From: an uncultured Pelagibacteraceae bacterium
Lineage (GTDB): Bacteria; Pseudomonadota; Alphaproteobacteria; Pelagibacterales; Pelagibacteraceae
DNA length: 64,000 nt
NCBI GenBank assembly: GCA_902557385.1
Contig: CACDZF010000002.1
Span: 1 to 64,000, forward strand
Direction: 5' to 3'
Below are positions 45,068 to 52,759 of the stretch, one piece after another (the stretch's first letter is position 1; the number at the start of each line of letters is the position of its first letter). Below the pieces are notes generated by a model. The model did no database searches. It was not told where the DNA came from and was given only the letters and a program-made list of their open reading frames with translations. A program made the position numbers and the translations under genes.

Positions 45068-45913
45068 ATGATTCTTATTGATGGAAAAAAAGCAGCAGCC
45101 GAACTTAGAGAAGAGCTAAAGAAAGAAGTTCTACAACTTAAATCTAAATACAATACAGTTCCAGGATTGACAGTAATTTTAATAGGTGAACTAGCCCCAA
45201 GTAAAATTTATGTAAAAAATAAAGAAAAATCTGCAATTGAGGTAGGTTTAAAATCTGAAGTAATTAGATATCCCGAAACAGTTGATGAAAAAACAGTTTT
45301 AAACAAAATTAAAGAACTCAATAATGATGCTAGTGTTTCAGGAATCCTAGTTCAACTACCCCTGCCAAAACATATTAATAAGCAAAAGGTTATAGAAACA
45401 ATTTTACCAAGTAAAGATGTTGATGGATTTCATCCTATGAATGTTGGAAACTTATCATCTGGTTATGAGAGTTCAGTTCCATGTACACCTCTCGGATGTT
45501 ATCTATTAATAAAAAAAATTGAGCCAAACTTAAATGGGAAAAAAGCAGTTGTTGTTGGAAGATCAAATTTAAATGGCAAACCAATGACCCAATTACTTTT
45601 AAAAGAAAATTGTACTGTTACAATTACACATTCTAAAACGAAAGATCTAAAAGGCGAGTGTTTAAAAGGTGATATTATAATTGCAGCAGTTGGAATACCT
45701 GAACTTGTAAAAGGAGACTGGGTGAAAAAAGATACTATTGTTATAGATGTTGGAATCAATAAAACAGAAAAAGGAATTGTTGGTGATGTAGCTTTTGAAG
45801 AAGTTTCAAAAGTTGCTAAGGCAATTACACCTGTTCCAGGGGGTGTTGGACCAATGACTATAGCCTGTTTGCTTAAAAATACTATTGAATGTTTTAAAAG
45901 AATTCAGAAATAA
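45068..45913 (+). CDS. folD: Bifunctional methylene-THF dehydrogenase / cyclohydrolase
   Basis: One-carbon metabolism enzyme interconverting 5,10-methylene-THF and 10-formyl-THF. 281 residues: SKIYVKNKEKSAIEVGLKSE with the catalytic Lys, GILVQLPLPKHIN, PSKDVDGFHPMNVGNL, PCTPLGC, VVVGRSNLNGKPMTQLLL and TPVPGGVGPMTIACLL. It supplies the formyl donor used by PurH. Ends 1 base from the convergent psiE-like gene. Confidence 0.98.
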   Translation: MILIDGKKAAAELREELKKEVLQLKSKYNTVPGLTVILIGELAPSKIYVKNKEKSAIEVGLKSEVIRYPETVDEKTVLNKIKELNNDASVSGILVQLPLPKHINKQKVIETILPSKDVDGFHPMNVGNLSSGYESSVPCTPLGCYLLIKKIEPNLNGKKAVVVGRSNLNGKPMTQLLLKENCTVTITHSKTKDLKGECLKGDIIIAAVGIPELVKGDWVKKDTIVIDVGINKTEKGIVGDVAFEEVSKVAKAITPVPGGVGPMTIACLLKNTIECFKRIQK

Positions 45914-45914
45914 A

Positions 45915-46298
45915 TTATTTTCTTTTTTTTCTTGGCTTAATACCCAACTTATCACTGTGTCTTAATCTTAAAATCACAATTGCGGATGCAATTAATGCTA
46001 TAGCAACAGCCTCATATACTAATCCAGAAGGATCCATTTCTTTTCCTTGCAAAATAATAAATCTAGATAGAGCTGTTATTGCAATTAACAAAGGAAGAGT
46101 AATGCTGATTGATTGTTGACTCCAAAAAACCCTAACCATAGCCAATACTTCCAAATATAGAAACATCAAAAGAAGATCAGCCAATGTAACAGATTGATTC
46201 ATGAACATTGTTTTAATTTCTATTCCAACAGCAATAACTGTACTAATTAAAATTAGTGTTAATAAAGCAAGCTGCAAATTTTTTGTAATATTTTCCAT
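45915..46298 (-). CDS. PsiE-family (phosphate-starvation-inducible E-like) membrane protein
   Basis: 127 residues with four hydrophobic segments: LALLTLILISTVIAVGIEIKTMF, LADLLLMFLYLEVLAMVRVFW, ITLPLLIAITALSRFIIL and VYEAVAIALIASAIVILRLR. This layout and the LLLMFLYLEVLAMV core fit the PsiE family. The C-terminus is strongly basic. Function unknown; a phosphate link is from the family name only. Confidence 0.8.
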   Translation of the reverse strand: MENITKNLQLALLTLILISTVIAVGIEIKTMFMNQSVTLADLLLMFLYLEVLAMVRVFWSQQSISITLPLLIAITALSRFIILQGKEMDPSGLVYEAVAIALIASAIVILRLRHSDKLGIKPRKKRK

Positions 46299-46372
46299 AA
46301 TTAAACATTATTTATATACATTAATTTTCACTAAAAACTAGCGTTTGTTGACGCAACTATTTGAATGAGTTT

Positions 46373-47554
46373 TTATAGTTTTTTTTTATGAAAATTAATA
46401 AATCTCTCTACATTTGACTTATTAAATGTTTTATTTTCTTCAAACGAAACCTTTTTCATTGAATAGGCAGTGCTCTTTGTTTCTCTTGAGAGAATTGTTA
46501 CGTTTCCTTTATACAATTTTAGTTTTATTGATCCATGAACTTTATTTTTTTTTAAATCAACTATTTTTTGAATTTTAAATCTTTCTTTTGAAAACCAGTA
46601 GCCATTATAAATTAGCTCTGCATAACGTGGCATGACTTCATCTTTTTTGTGCATTGTTTTTTTATCTAGAGTAACTGACTCTATAGCTCGATGAGCTAAC
46701 ATTAATACGGTTCCTCCTGGTGTTTCATAGACACCTCTAGATTTTATTCCAATAAATCTATTCTCGACCAAATCAACTCTACCAATTCCATTTTTACCGG
46801 CTAAGACATTTAATTTTTCTAAAAGATTGCTAGGTGATAACTTTTTACCATTAATAGTTATTGGATCTCCATTTTTAAATCCAATGTTTACAATAGTATA
46901 TTTATTAGGTGATTTTTCAGGAGAAATAGTTCTTTGGAAAATAAATTCAGGTGCAGAATTTTTTGGATTTTCTAAAATTTTTCCCTCTGTGGATGTATGA
47001 TATAAATTATCATCTATTGAAAAAGGCGGTGCACCCTTTTTATCTTTAGGTATAGGAATATTTTTTTTTTTAGCATAATTAATCAAATCTGTTCTAGAAT
47101 TTAATTTCCATTTTCTCCAAGGTGCTATAATTTCTATTTTCGGACCAAAATAATGGTACCCTAATTCAAATCTAACTTGATCATTTCCTTTACCTGTAGA
47201 GCCGTGTGAAACTGCATATGCTTTAAATTTTTTAGCAATCGCTATTTGCCTTTTTGCAATTAAAGGTCTGGCGATTGATGTTCCAAGCAAATAAATTCCT
47301 TCATATAAAGTATGTCCTCTTAGCATTGGATAAACATAATCTTTAACAAAAACATCTTTAAGATTTTCAATAATGATTTTTTTTACTCCTAATTTTTTTG
47401 CATTTCTGATTATTTTTTTTTTATCAATCTTTTGACCAATATCGGCAGTATAAGCGATTACCTCAGCATCATAATTTTCTTGAAGCCATTTTAATATTAT
47501 AGAGGTATCTAAACCTCCCGAGTATGCGAGAACTATTCTTCTTTTTGATTTCAT
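46373..47554 (-). CDS. argG: Argininosuccinate synthase
   Basis: Condenses citrulline and aspartate with ATP hydrolysis in arginine synthesis. 393 residues: RIVLAYSGGLDTSIILKWL (PP-loop), EGIYLLGTSIARPLIAKRQ, SHGSTGKGNDQVRFELGY, APWRKW and ESRGVYETPGGT-type (KSRGVYETPGGTVL). The start is 10 bases from the IalB-like stop upstream on the same strand. Confidence 0.97.
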   Translation of the reverse strand: MKSKRRIVLAYSGGLDTSIILKWLQENYDAEVIAYTADIGQKIDKKKIIRNAKKLGVKKIIIENLKDVFVKDYVYPMLRGHTLYEGIYLLGTSIARPLIAKRQIAIAKKFKAYAVSHGSTGKGNDQVRFELGYHYFGPKIEIIAPWRKWKLNSRTDLINYAKKKNIPIPKDKKGAPPFSIDDNLYHTSTEGKILENPKNSAPEFIFQRTISPEKSPNKYTIVNIGFKNGDPITINGKKLSPSNLLEKLNVLAGKNGIGRVDLVENRFIGIKSRGVYETPGGTVLMLAHRAIESVTLDKKTMHKKDEVMPRYAELIYNGYWFSKERFKIQKIVDLKKNKVHGSIKLKLYKGNVTILSRETKSTAYSMKKVSFEENKTFNKSNVERFINFHKKKL

Positions 47555-47564
47555 TTATTGTATT

Positions 47565-48071
47565 TTAGCTACAACTTTTTTTCGCTGAATTATATGCTTT
47601 TGTAAAACCAAGCAGAGAATAGTGATCAATAGTTTGAGAGCCCTTTTGATTATATCCAGTAACCATTATCCTTGATCCTCTCTTCATGGTCTTTATCATT
47701 TTTTTTTCTTTTTTATTATCAGCAATCCATGCAAAATTTTCCTGAGATATATCAAATTTATATTTATACTTTCCAGATCTCGCCATAACTGAGTTTTTTT
47801 TATTATATTCATATCCAGAAGTTATACTTATTTCATCAGAGATTTTTTCATTAGGTCTAAAAGTTACAAAAAGTCTTGCCTCTCTTACATTTGATTTAGG
47901 TGCTTGTAATATAGGCAAAGATTGAGCAAAACAGATTTTGCTGGTTTCATTTTTTATAACGTAGGTTTCCCAATCTTTATTTTTTAAAACTTTTTTAACT
48001 TCTTCAGCTTGTACACTAGCTACAATTAGCAATGCAAATGATGTTAATATTATTGTTCTAATTACGGACAT
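47565..48071 (-). CDS. Invasion-associated locus B (IalB)-like periplasmic protein
   Basis: 168 residues with a signal peptide (VIRTIILTSFALLIVASVQA) and the IalB-like pattern: KDWETYVIKNETSKICFAQSLPI, LFVTFRPNEKISDEISITSGYEY, FAWIADNKKEKKMIKTMKRGSRIMVTGYNQKGSQTIDHYSLLGFTKA. Two Cys in the mature part could form a disulfide. Named for Bartonella invasion, but such proteins are general in alphaproteobacteria; role unknown. Overlaps the aldo/keto reductase stop by 10 bases. Confidence 0.82.
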   Translation of the reverse strand: MSVIRTIILTSFALLIVASVQAEEVKKVLKNKDWETYVIKNETSKICFAQSLPILQAPKSNVREARLFVTFRPNEKISDEISITSGYEYNKKNSVMARSGKYKYKFDISQENFAWIADNKKEKKMIKTMKRGSRIMVTGYNQKGSQTIDHYSLLGFTKAYNSAKKSCS

Positions 48072-49099
48072 GGGTTAGGATATATTTTTTGAACTTCATT
48101 AATTTCTTTAATAATTTCATCTGTTAATTTTACATTTACACTTTCTATATCAGTTTTCAACTGCTCCATAGTGGTAGCGCCAATTATTACACTTGTCACA
48201 AATGGTTGAATTTCACAAAATTTTAAAGACATTTGCGCCATATCTATATTATTTTTTTTTGCTATTTGATAATATGCTTCAATAGCCTTTTCTGCGTTTG
48301 GCTTATTATATCTAGTCCAAAAATCCCGATCTACATCTAACCTTGATTTCTTTGGAATCTGGTTATTTCTATATTTTCCAGTTAAGTAACCAATTGCTAA
48401 GGGAGAGTAGGCCAATAGACCTATCTGATCACGAATGGAAATTTCAGCTAAACCCACTTCATATGTTCTATTCAACAAATTATATGGATTTTGAACTGAC
48501 ATCATTCTTGGAAGCCTTTTTTCTTTTGCAACTTCTAAAAATTTTTTAGTTCCCCATGGAGTTTCATTAGATAAACCAACGTGTCTTATTTTTCCATCGT
48601 CGACAAATTTTTTTAAATTTCCTAAAATATCCTCAAATTTATTCCAATCACCAACATCATTATGCTCATATCCTAGTCTACCAAACATATTAGTATTTCT
48701 TTCAGGCCAATGTAATTGATAGAGATCAATATAATCAGTTTGAAGTCTTTTCAAACTTCCTTCTAATGCTTCTGTAATATTCTTGACTCCGTATTGATTT
48801 CCTCCACCTCTTACATAAGATCTCATTGGACCACAAACTTTTGTGGCCAAAATTACCTGTTTTCGCTTTTTAGTTTTTTTAAACCAATTGCCTATAATTA
48901 TCTCTGTATGACCAAAAGTTTCGGCTTTAGGTGGTATTGAATATAATTCTGCAGTGTCCCAAAAATTTACTCCTTGATCTAAGGCATAGTCCATTTGTTG
49001 AAAACCTTCCTCTTGTGAATTTTGCTCCCCCCAAGTCATAGTTCCAAGGCATATTGTACTTAAATTTATGTCAGTATTTCCTAGTTTTTTATAGTTCAT
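48062..49099 (-). CDS. Aldo/keto reductase (Tas-like)
   Basis: 345-residue NADPH-dependent oxidoreductase of the AKR superfamily. KLGNTDINLSTICLGTMTWGEQNSQEEGFQQMDYALDQGVNFWDTAELYS carries catalytic Asp and Tyr, VILATKVCG the Lys, and YIDLYQLHWPERNTNMFG the His. The C-terminus has the cofactor loop VIIGATTMEQLKTDI. Closest in pattern to E. coli Tas. Substrate unknown. Divergent from the BI-1 gene with a 60-base gap. Confidence 0.93.
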   Translation of the reverse strand: MNYKKLGNTDINLSTICLGTMTWGEQNSQEEGFQQMDYALDQGVNFWDTAELYSIPPKAETFGHTEIIIGNWFKKTKKRKQVILATKVCGPMRSYVRGGGNQYGVKNITEALEGSLKRLQTDYIDLYQLHWPERNTNMFGRLGYEHNDVGDWNKFEDILGNLKKFVDDGKIRHVGLSNETPWGTKKFLEVAKEKRLPRMMSVQNPYNLLNRTYEVGLAEISIRDQIGLLAYSPLAIGYLTGKYRNNQIPKKSRLDVDRDFWTRYNKPNAEKAIEAYYQIAKKNNIDMAQMSLKFCEIQPFVTSVIIGATTMEQLKTDIESVNVKLTDEIIKEINEVQKIYPNPCP

Positions 49100-49159
49100 A
49101 AAAATTTAATTTCATTTTGACTTCTTGAAAGTTTATAGAAAAATTATTATATATACTTT

Positions 49160-49915
49160 ATGGATTTTAATAGACAAAATATTTTTCAAGCGACAACTGC
49201 TAAAAAGACAGTTGTTTGGGACGAAGGCCTAAGGACTTATATGCTCAAGGTATATAATTATATGGCCACTGGAGTTCTATTAACTGGAATTATTGCTCTT
49301 TTGTCATTTAAAACTTCAGTAGTTACTGATGCAAGTGGTGCAATTACAGGATTTACAAGTTTTGGAAATGCTTTATTTTTTTCAGGCTTAAAGTGGGTGG
49401 TAATGTTGGCTCCACTGGGTATTATTTTTTACATGAGCTTTGGAATTAATAAGATGACTTCAGCAAAAGCCCAAACAGTTTTTTGGATATTTGCTGCTCT
49501 GATGGGTCTTTCTCTGTCATGGATACTATTAGTTTACACAGGCGTTAGTGTAGCAAGAGTATTTTTTATAACTTCAGCTACCTTTGGAGCAATGAGCATT
49601 TACGGCTATACGACCAAAAGAGATTTAACAAAACTTGGATCTTTTTTATTCATGGGATTAATAGGAATTATAATTGCCTCTTTGGTAAATATTTTTCTTA
49701 AATCATCTATGATGTACTTCGTAATTTCAATTTTGGGTGTATTAATCTTTGTAGGCTTAACAGCATATGATACGCAAAAGATTAAAAATATGTATTCAGC
49801 ATCTGATAGTGGAGAAATAATAGGTAAAAAAGCTGTTATGGGCGCTTTAACTTTATATTTAGACTTTATAAATCTATTTATTATGCTTCTAAGACTTTTC
49901 GGACAAAGAAGATAA
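49160..49915 (+). CDS. Bax inhibitor-1 / YccA family membrane protein
   Basis: 251 residues with seven hydrophobic segments; motifs TYMLKVYNYMATGVLLTGIIALLSF, TSATFGAMSIYGYTTKRDLTKLGSFLFMGLIGIIIASLVNIF, LGVLIFVGLTAYDTQKIKNMY and the C-terminal GALTLYLDFINLFIMLLRLFGQRR. Family members are pH-sensitive calcium-leak proteins or modulators of FtsH. Ends immediately next to the convergent DUF2794 gene (no gap). Confidence 0.93.
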   Translation: MDFNRQNIFQATTAKKTVVWDEGLRTYMLKVYNYMATGVLLTGIIALLSFKTSVVTDASGAITGFTSFGNALFFSGLKWVVMLAPLGIIFYMSFGINKMTSAKAQTVFWIFAALMGLSLSWILLVYTGVSVARVFFITSATFGAMSIYGYTTKRDLTKLGSFLFMGLIGIIIASLVNIFLKSSMMYFVISILGVLIFVGLTAYDTQKIKNMYSASDSGEIIGKKAVMGALTLYLDFINLFIMLLRLFGQRR

Positions 49916-50260
49916 CTACCCGGTTAATTTTTTCCAATTAGTATTTTTTAACATATTATCCAAGCTGTAGGAATTTTTTATAATTTTTCCATTAGAGTCA
50001 GTGACTAAATATTTTAGATTTTTACTACTTGGTCTAAAGTTTTTACAAATCTTATACATTGCATTCTCAGTTGCGTTTTTAAAAATACTAAAACCTATTT
50101 GTCTATTTGATATTGTTAAACCATAATCTTTCCAAGATCCCTTTGAGACCATTTGGGCATATAAATTTAATATAATTTTTAGTTCGTCTTTTTCAAAAAA
50201 ATGTTTTTCTTCAACACTTTTAGATGAATTGTTAATTACTAATCTTAAATTTCTATTCAT
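49916..50260 (-). CDS. DUF2794 family protein
   Basis: 114 residues: FFEKDELKIILNLYAQMVSKGSWKDYGLTISNRQIGFSIFKNATENAMYKICKNF, the recognisable DUF2794 core found in alphaproteobacteria. No membrane segment. Function unknown. Start overlaps the YciB-type gene stop by 8 bases, so the two are co-transcribed. Confidence 0.85.
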   Translation of the reverse strand: MNRNLRLVINNSSKSVEEKHFFEKDELKIILNLYAQMVSKGSWKDYGLTISNRQIGFSIFKNATENAMYKICKNFRPSSKNLKYLVTDSNGKIIKNSYSLDNMLKNTNWKKLTG

Positions 50261-50804
50261 TAATTTTATATTTATTTATTAAGGGAACTTGAAATGCTGT
50301 AAAAATAAAAGTAATCGGCAATAAGCCCCAAACTTTAAAGTTAACCCAAAACTCTTCTGATTGAGTTCTCCAAACACATTCATTTAATATTGCCACACCG
50401 AAGAAAAAATAAATCCATCTTTTATTTAATAGATCCCAACCTTCTGGAGCCAAAGATAAAGATTTACCCATTATTTTTTTTAAAATAGGTTCGTCTGTAA
50501 AAAATTTTCCAAGAAGTAATGCTAAACCAAATAAAATATTTATAATAGTTGGTTTAATATATAAAAAGACAGCATTATCAAAATAAATAGTTAATCCACC
50601 AAATAAAGTTATCAAAATTCCACCTATTAGTGGAACCATAGGAATTTTTTTTTCAATTATCCAAACAACTAACAAAGAAATTATGGTTGCCAATACAAAT
50701 GGTGGTATTGCTATTTTAAGGTTTTTATCACTATTATAATAGAAGAAGAAAAAGACCACTAAAGGTCCAAAGTCTGTGACAAATTTAACAAAAGATTTAT
50801 TCAC
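50253..50804 (-). CDS. yciB: Inner membrane septation protein A family (YciB/IspZ)
   Basis: 183 residues with about five hydrophobic segments: KFVTDFGPLVVFFFFYYNSDKNLKIAIPPFVLATIISLLVVWIIEKKIPMVPLIGGILITLFGGLTIYFDNAVFLYIKPTIINILFGLALLLGKFF, then WRTQSEEFWVNFKVWGLLPITFIFTAFQVPLINKY. This is typical of YciB/IspZ, implicated in cell division and envelope synthesis. Divergent from hspQ with a 79-base gap. Confidence 0.93.
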   Translation of the reverse strand: MNKSFVKFVTDFGPLVVFFFFYYNSDKNLKIAIPPFVLATIISLLVVWIIEKKIPMVPLIGGILITLFGGLTIYFDNAVFLYIKPTIINILFGLALLLGKFFTDEPILKKIMGKSLSLAPEGWDLLNKRWIYFFFGVAILNECVWRTQSEEFWVNFKVWGLLPITFIFTAFQVPLINKYKINE

Positions 50805-50883
50805 TATTAGATATTAACAGATTAACAAAACTTTTATATTTTTTCTATTGATTTTTTTTTTTAAACATTCATATTAAAAAATA

Positions 50884-51204
50884 ATGGCAATTCAAAAAGC
50901 TAAATTTTCAATAGGAGACGTTGTAAAACATAAACACTTCGATTTTAGAGGCGTTATATATGACGTAGACTTTGAATTTAATAATTCTGAAGAATGGTAT
51001 CAGTCAATTCCTAAGAATGTAAGACCAAGAAAAGATCAGCCATTTTATCACTTGCTTGCAGAAAATGATGAAATAACCTACGAGGCCTATGTTTCAGAAC
51101 AAAACTTGCTTAATGATGACTCTGATGAACCAATTAAGCATCCTTTGATTAATGAGATATTTTCAGGAAGAAAAGGATCAACTTATTTTAAGCCATCTAA
51201 CTAG
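50884..51204 (+). CDS. hspQ: Heat shock protein HspQ
   Basis: 106 residues: KAKFSIGDVVKHKHFDFRGVIYDVDFEFNNSEEWYQSIPKNVRPRKDQPFYHLLAENDEITYEAYVSEQNLL, the HspQ/hemimethylated-DNA-binding-like fold. In enterobacteria HspQ is a specificity factor and substrate of Lon. The downstream gap carries a long hairpin with a T run that may end this transcript. Confidence 0.92.
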   Translation: MAIQKAKFSIGDVVKHKHFDFRGVIYDVDFEFNNSEEWYQSIPKNVRPRKDQPFYHLLAENDEITYEAYVSEQNLLNDDSDEPIKHPLINEIFSGRKGSTYFKPSN

Positions 51205-51271
51205 AATTAAGTCACTTTTTTAACACATTTACCGCAAACCTTAGACATAACATTTTTTTAATATCAATTAT

Positions 51272-51342
51272 ATTCTGATCAGGAATGCATTCGTTTCCTT
51301 TAATTATTTTCTCCCTCAGCATTCTTGATCGGAATTTTTTTT
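51272..51342 (+). terminator. Long hairpin plus T8: terminator or small RNA between hspQ and ccmC
   Basis: Arms ATTCTGATCAGGAATGC (51272-51288) and GCATTCTTGATCGGAAT (51319-51335) pair over 17 positions, 15 Watson-Crick and 2 G-U in the plus-strand RNA, followed by a run of eight T (51335-51342). The 30-base loop is pyrimidine-rich (TTTCCTTT, CTCCCTC), complementary to Shine-Dalgarno-like purine runs. The stem is longer and the loop larger than an ordinary terminator. The two G-U pairs break symmetry in DNA but keep pairing only on the plus strand, which favours a plus-strand RNA. Confidence 0.65.
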
Positions 51343-51388
51343 AAATAATAATTAAAAAATCCTCTTTGTTAATATATATAATCTCAAG

Positions 51389-52096
51389 ATGTTTAATTTC
51401 TTTAACTTAGGAAAATTGTTTCAAATTACCTCAAGATCAACAAGGTATGTGTTTGTTTTATTTATGATTGTATTAGCAATAGGTTTAAGTGAGTCCCTCT
51501 TTCTGTCTCCAGAGGATTATAAGCAAAGTCATTCAGTAAGAATTATGTATGTTCATGTGCCTGCCGCTTGGATGGCTCTCGGTATATTTTCAATGATGAC
51601 ATTTTTATCAGTAGGAACTTTTATTTTTAAAAATAAAAAATTTTATTTAGTATCGAAAAGCTTAGCTCCATCAGGATTTATTTTTAATATAATTGCTTTA
51701 ATCACTGGATCAATATGGGGAAAACCAACATGGGGAACTTGGTGGGCTTGGGATGCAAGAATAACTTCTATGTTAATTTTAGCCTTATTTTATTTTATGT
51801 ATTTATTGTCATGGAAAATCATAGAAAATAAAAACACTGTTATTAAAATAAGCTCTTTGATTGTAATAGTTGGAGCAATTAATCTCCCAATAATAAAGTT
51901 TTCAGTTAATTGGTGGAATACTTTACATCAGGGTCCATCATTAAAAATTATAGGCGAAACAACTATTCATTCGTCTATGTTAATACCATTAGGGATTATG
52001 ACTGCGGCATTTGCCCTATTCTCTTTGTTGATTTTTTTGATGAAATTTAATACTGAAATGATAAAGATTAAGAATAAAGGATTAGATAGATTATGA
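51389..52096 (+). CDS. ccmC: Cytochrome c maturation haem exporter subunit CcmC
   Basis: Inner-membrane protein that loads haem onto CcmE. 235 residues, six membrane segments; MYVHVPAAWMALG with the first haem-ligand His, the tryptophan-rich WGKPTWGTWWAWDARITSMLIL, and NWWNTLHQGPSL with the second His. First gene of ccmC-D-E-F-G-H. ccmA, ccmB and ccmI are not in this window. Confidence 0.97.
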   Translation: MFNFFNLGKLFQITSRSTRYVFVLFMIVLAIGLSESLFLSPEDYKQSHSVRIMYVHVPAAWMALGIFSMMTFLSVGTFIFKNKKFYLVSKSLAPSGFIFNIIALITGSIWGKPTWGTWWAWDARITSMLILALFYFMYLLSWKIIENKNTVIKISSLIVIVGAINLPIIKFSVNWWNTLHQGPSLKIIGETTIHSSMLIPLGIMTAAFALFSLLIFLMKFNTEMIKIKNKGLDRL

Positions 52097-52326
52097 TCAA
52101 TGAAATAATTTCAATGAACGGATATGGTCCATATGTTTGGTCAGCTTTTATATTTACACTTGTAAGTTTTGCATCATTATACTTAGTAACAAAACTTCAG
52201 CTTTTAAAAGAACAAAAAAAATATATTGCTAAATTTGGTTCATTAAGCGAAGCTAAAACGGCTTCTTTAAGAGAACAAAAAATAAATAAAGAGATACTTC
52301 TAAAATCTGTTATTACAAAAATTTAA
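52093..52326 (+). CDS. ccmD: Haem exporter protein CcmD
   Basis: 77-residue single-span protein (GYGPYVWSAFIFTLVSFASLYLVTKLQLLKEQKKY), the expected topology for CcmD, which helps release holo-CcmE from CcmC. Identified by the MNGYGPYVWSAF start and by overlap with ccmC (4 bases) and proximity to ccmE. A polar Lys/Glu-rich tail follows the span. Confidence 0.85.
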   Translation: MINEIISMNGYGPYVWSAFIFTLVSFASLYLVTKLQLLKEQKKYIAKFGSLSEAKTASLREQKINKEILLKSVITKI

Positions 52327-52341
52327 CTTTAAATCCTAAAA

Positions 52342-52758
52342 ATGGTTAAAAAAGTTAAATTAAGAATATTATTTTTAATAGCACTCGTTTTATCTATAAT
52401 TTTATCTGTTTATTTAATTCTTAAATCTTTAGAGAAAGACGTAGTTTTTTTTCTTTCACCTACCGATATTAAAAATTTAGAAGAAATTGACACTAAAAAA
52501 ATTAGAGTTGGAGGAATGGTAAAAAATAAATCTATAATTATTAATTCTGAAAAGATTAATTTTATAGTAACTGACTTTAAAAACGAGATCAATGTCAGCT
52601 ATTCTGGATCTATACCAAATTTATTTTCTGAAAACAAAGGTGTTGTAGCAGAAGGATTTTTACAAGACAAAAATTATTTAAGGGCAGTTAAAATTCTGGC
52701 AAAGCACGATGAAAATTATATGCCACCAGAAGTAAAAGAAGCCTTGGGAGAAAAATAA
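52342..52758 (+). CDS. ccmE: Cytochrome c-type biogenesis haem chaperone CcmE
   Basis: 138 residues: N-terminal anchor ([21 protein letters not shown]), periplasmic OB-fold with [46 protein letters not shown], and the covalent haem site [13 protein letters not shown] (His of HDENYxP). Passes haem from CcmC to CcmF. Confidence 0.97.
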   Translation: MVKKVKLRILFLIALVLSIILSVYLILKSLEKDVVFFLSPTDIKNLEEIDTKKIRVGGMVKNKSIIINSEKINFIVTDFKNEINVSYSGSIPNLFSENKGVVAEGFLQDKNYLRAVKILAKHDENYMPPEVKEALGEK

Positions 52759-52759
52759 A

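Noticed and set aside
46341-46354. Small inverted repeat GCGT-TTGTTG-ACGC between argG and the psiE-like gene
   Set aside because: Only 4 paired bases, flanked by a mismatch; too weak to call a terminator.
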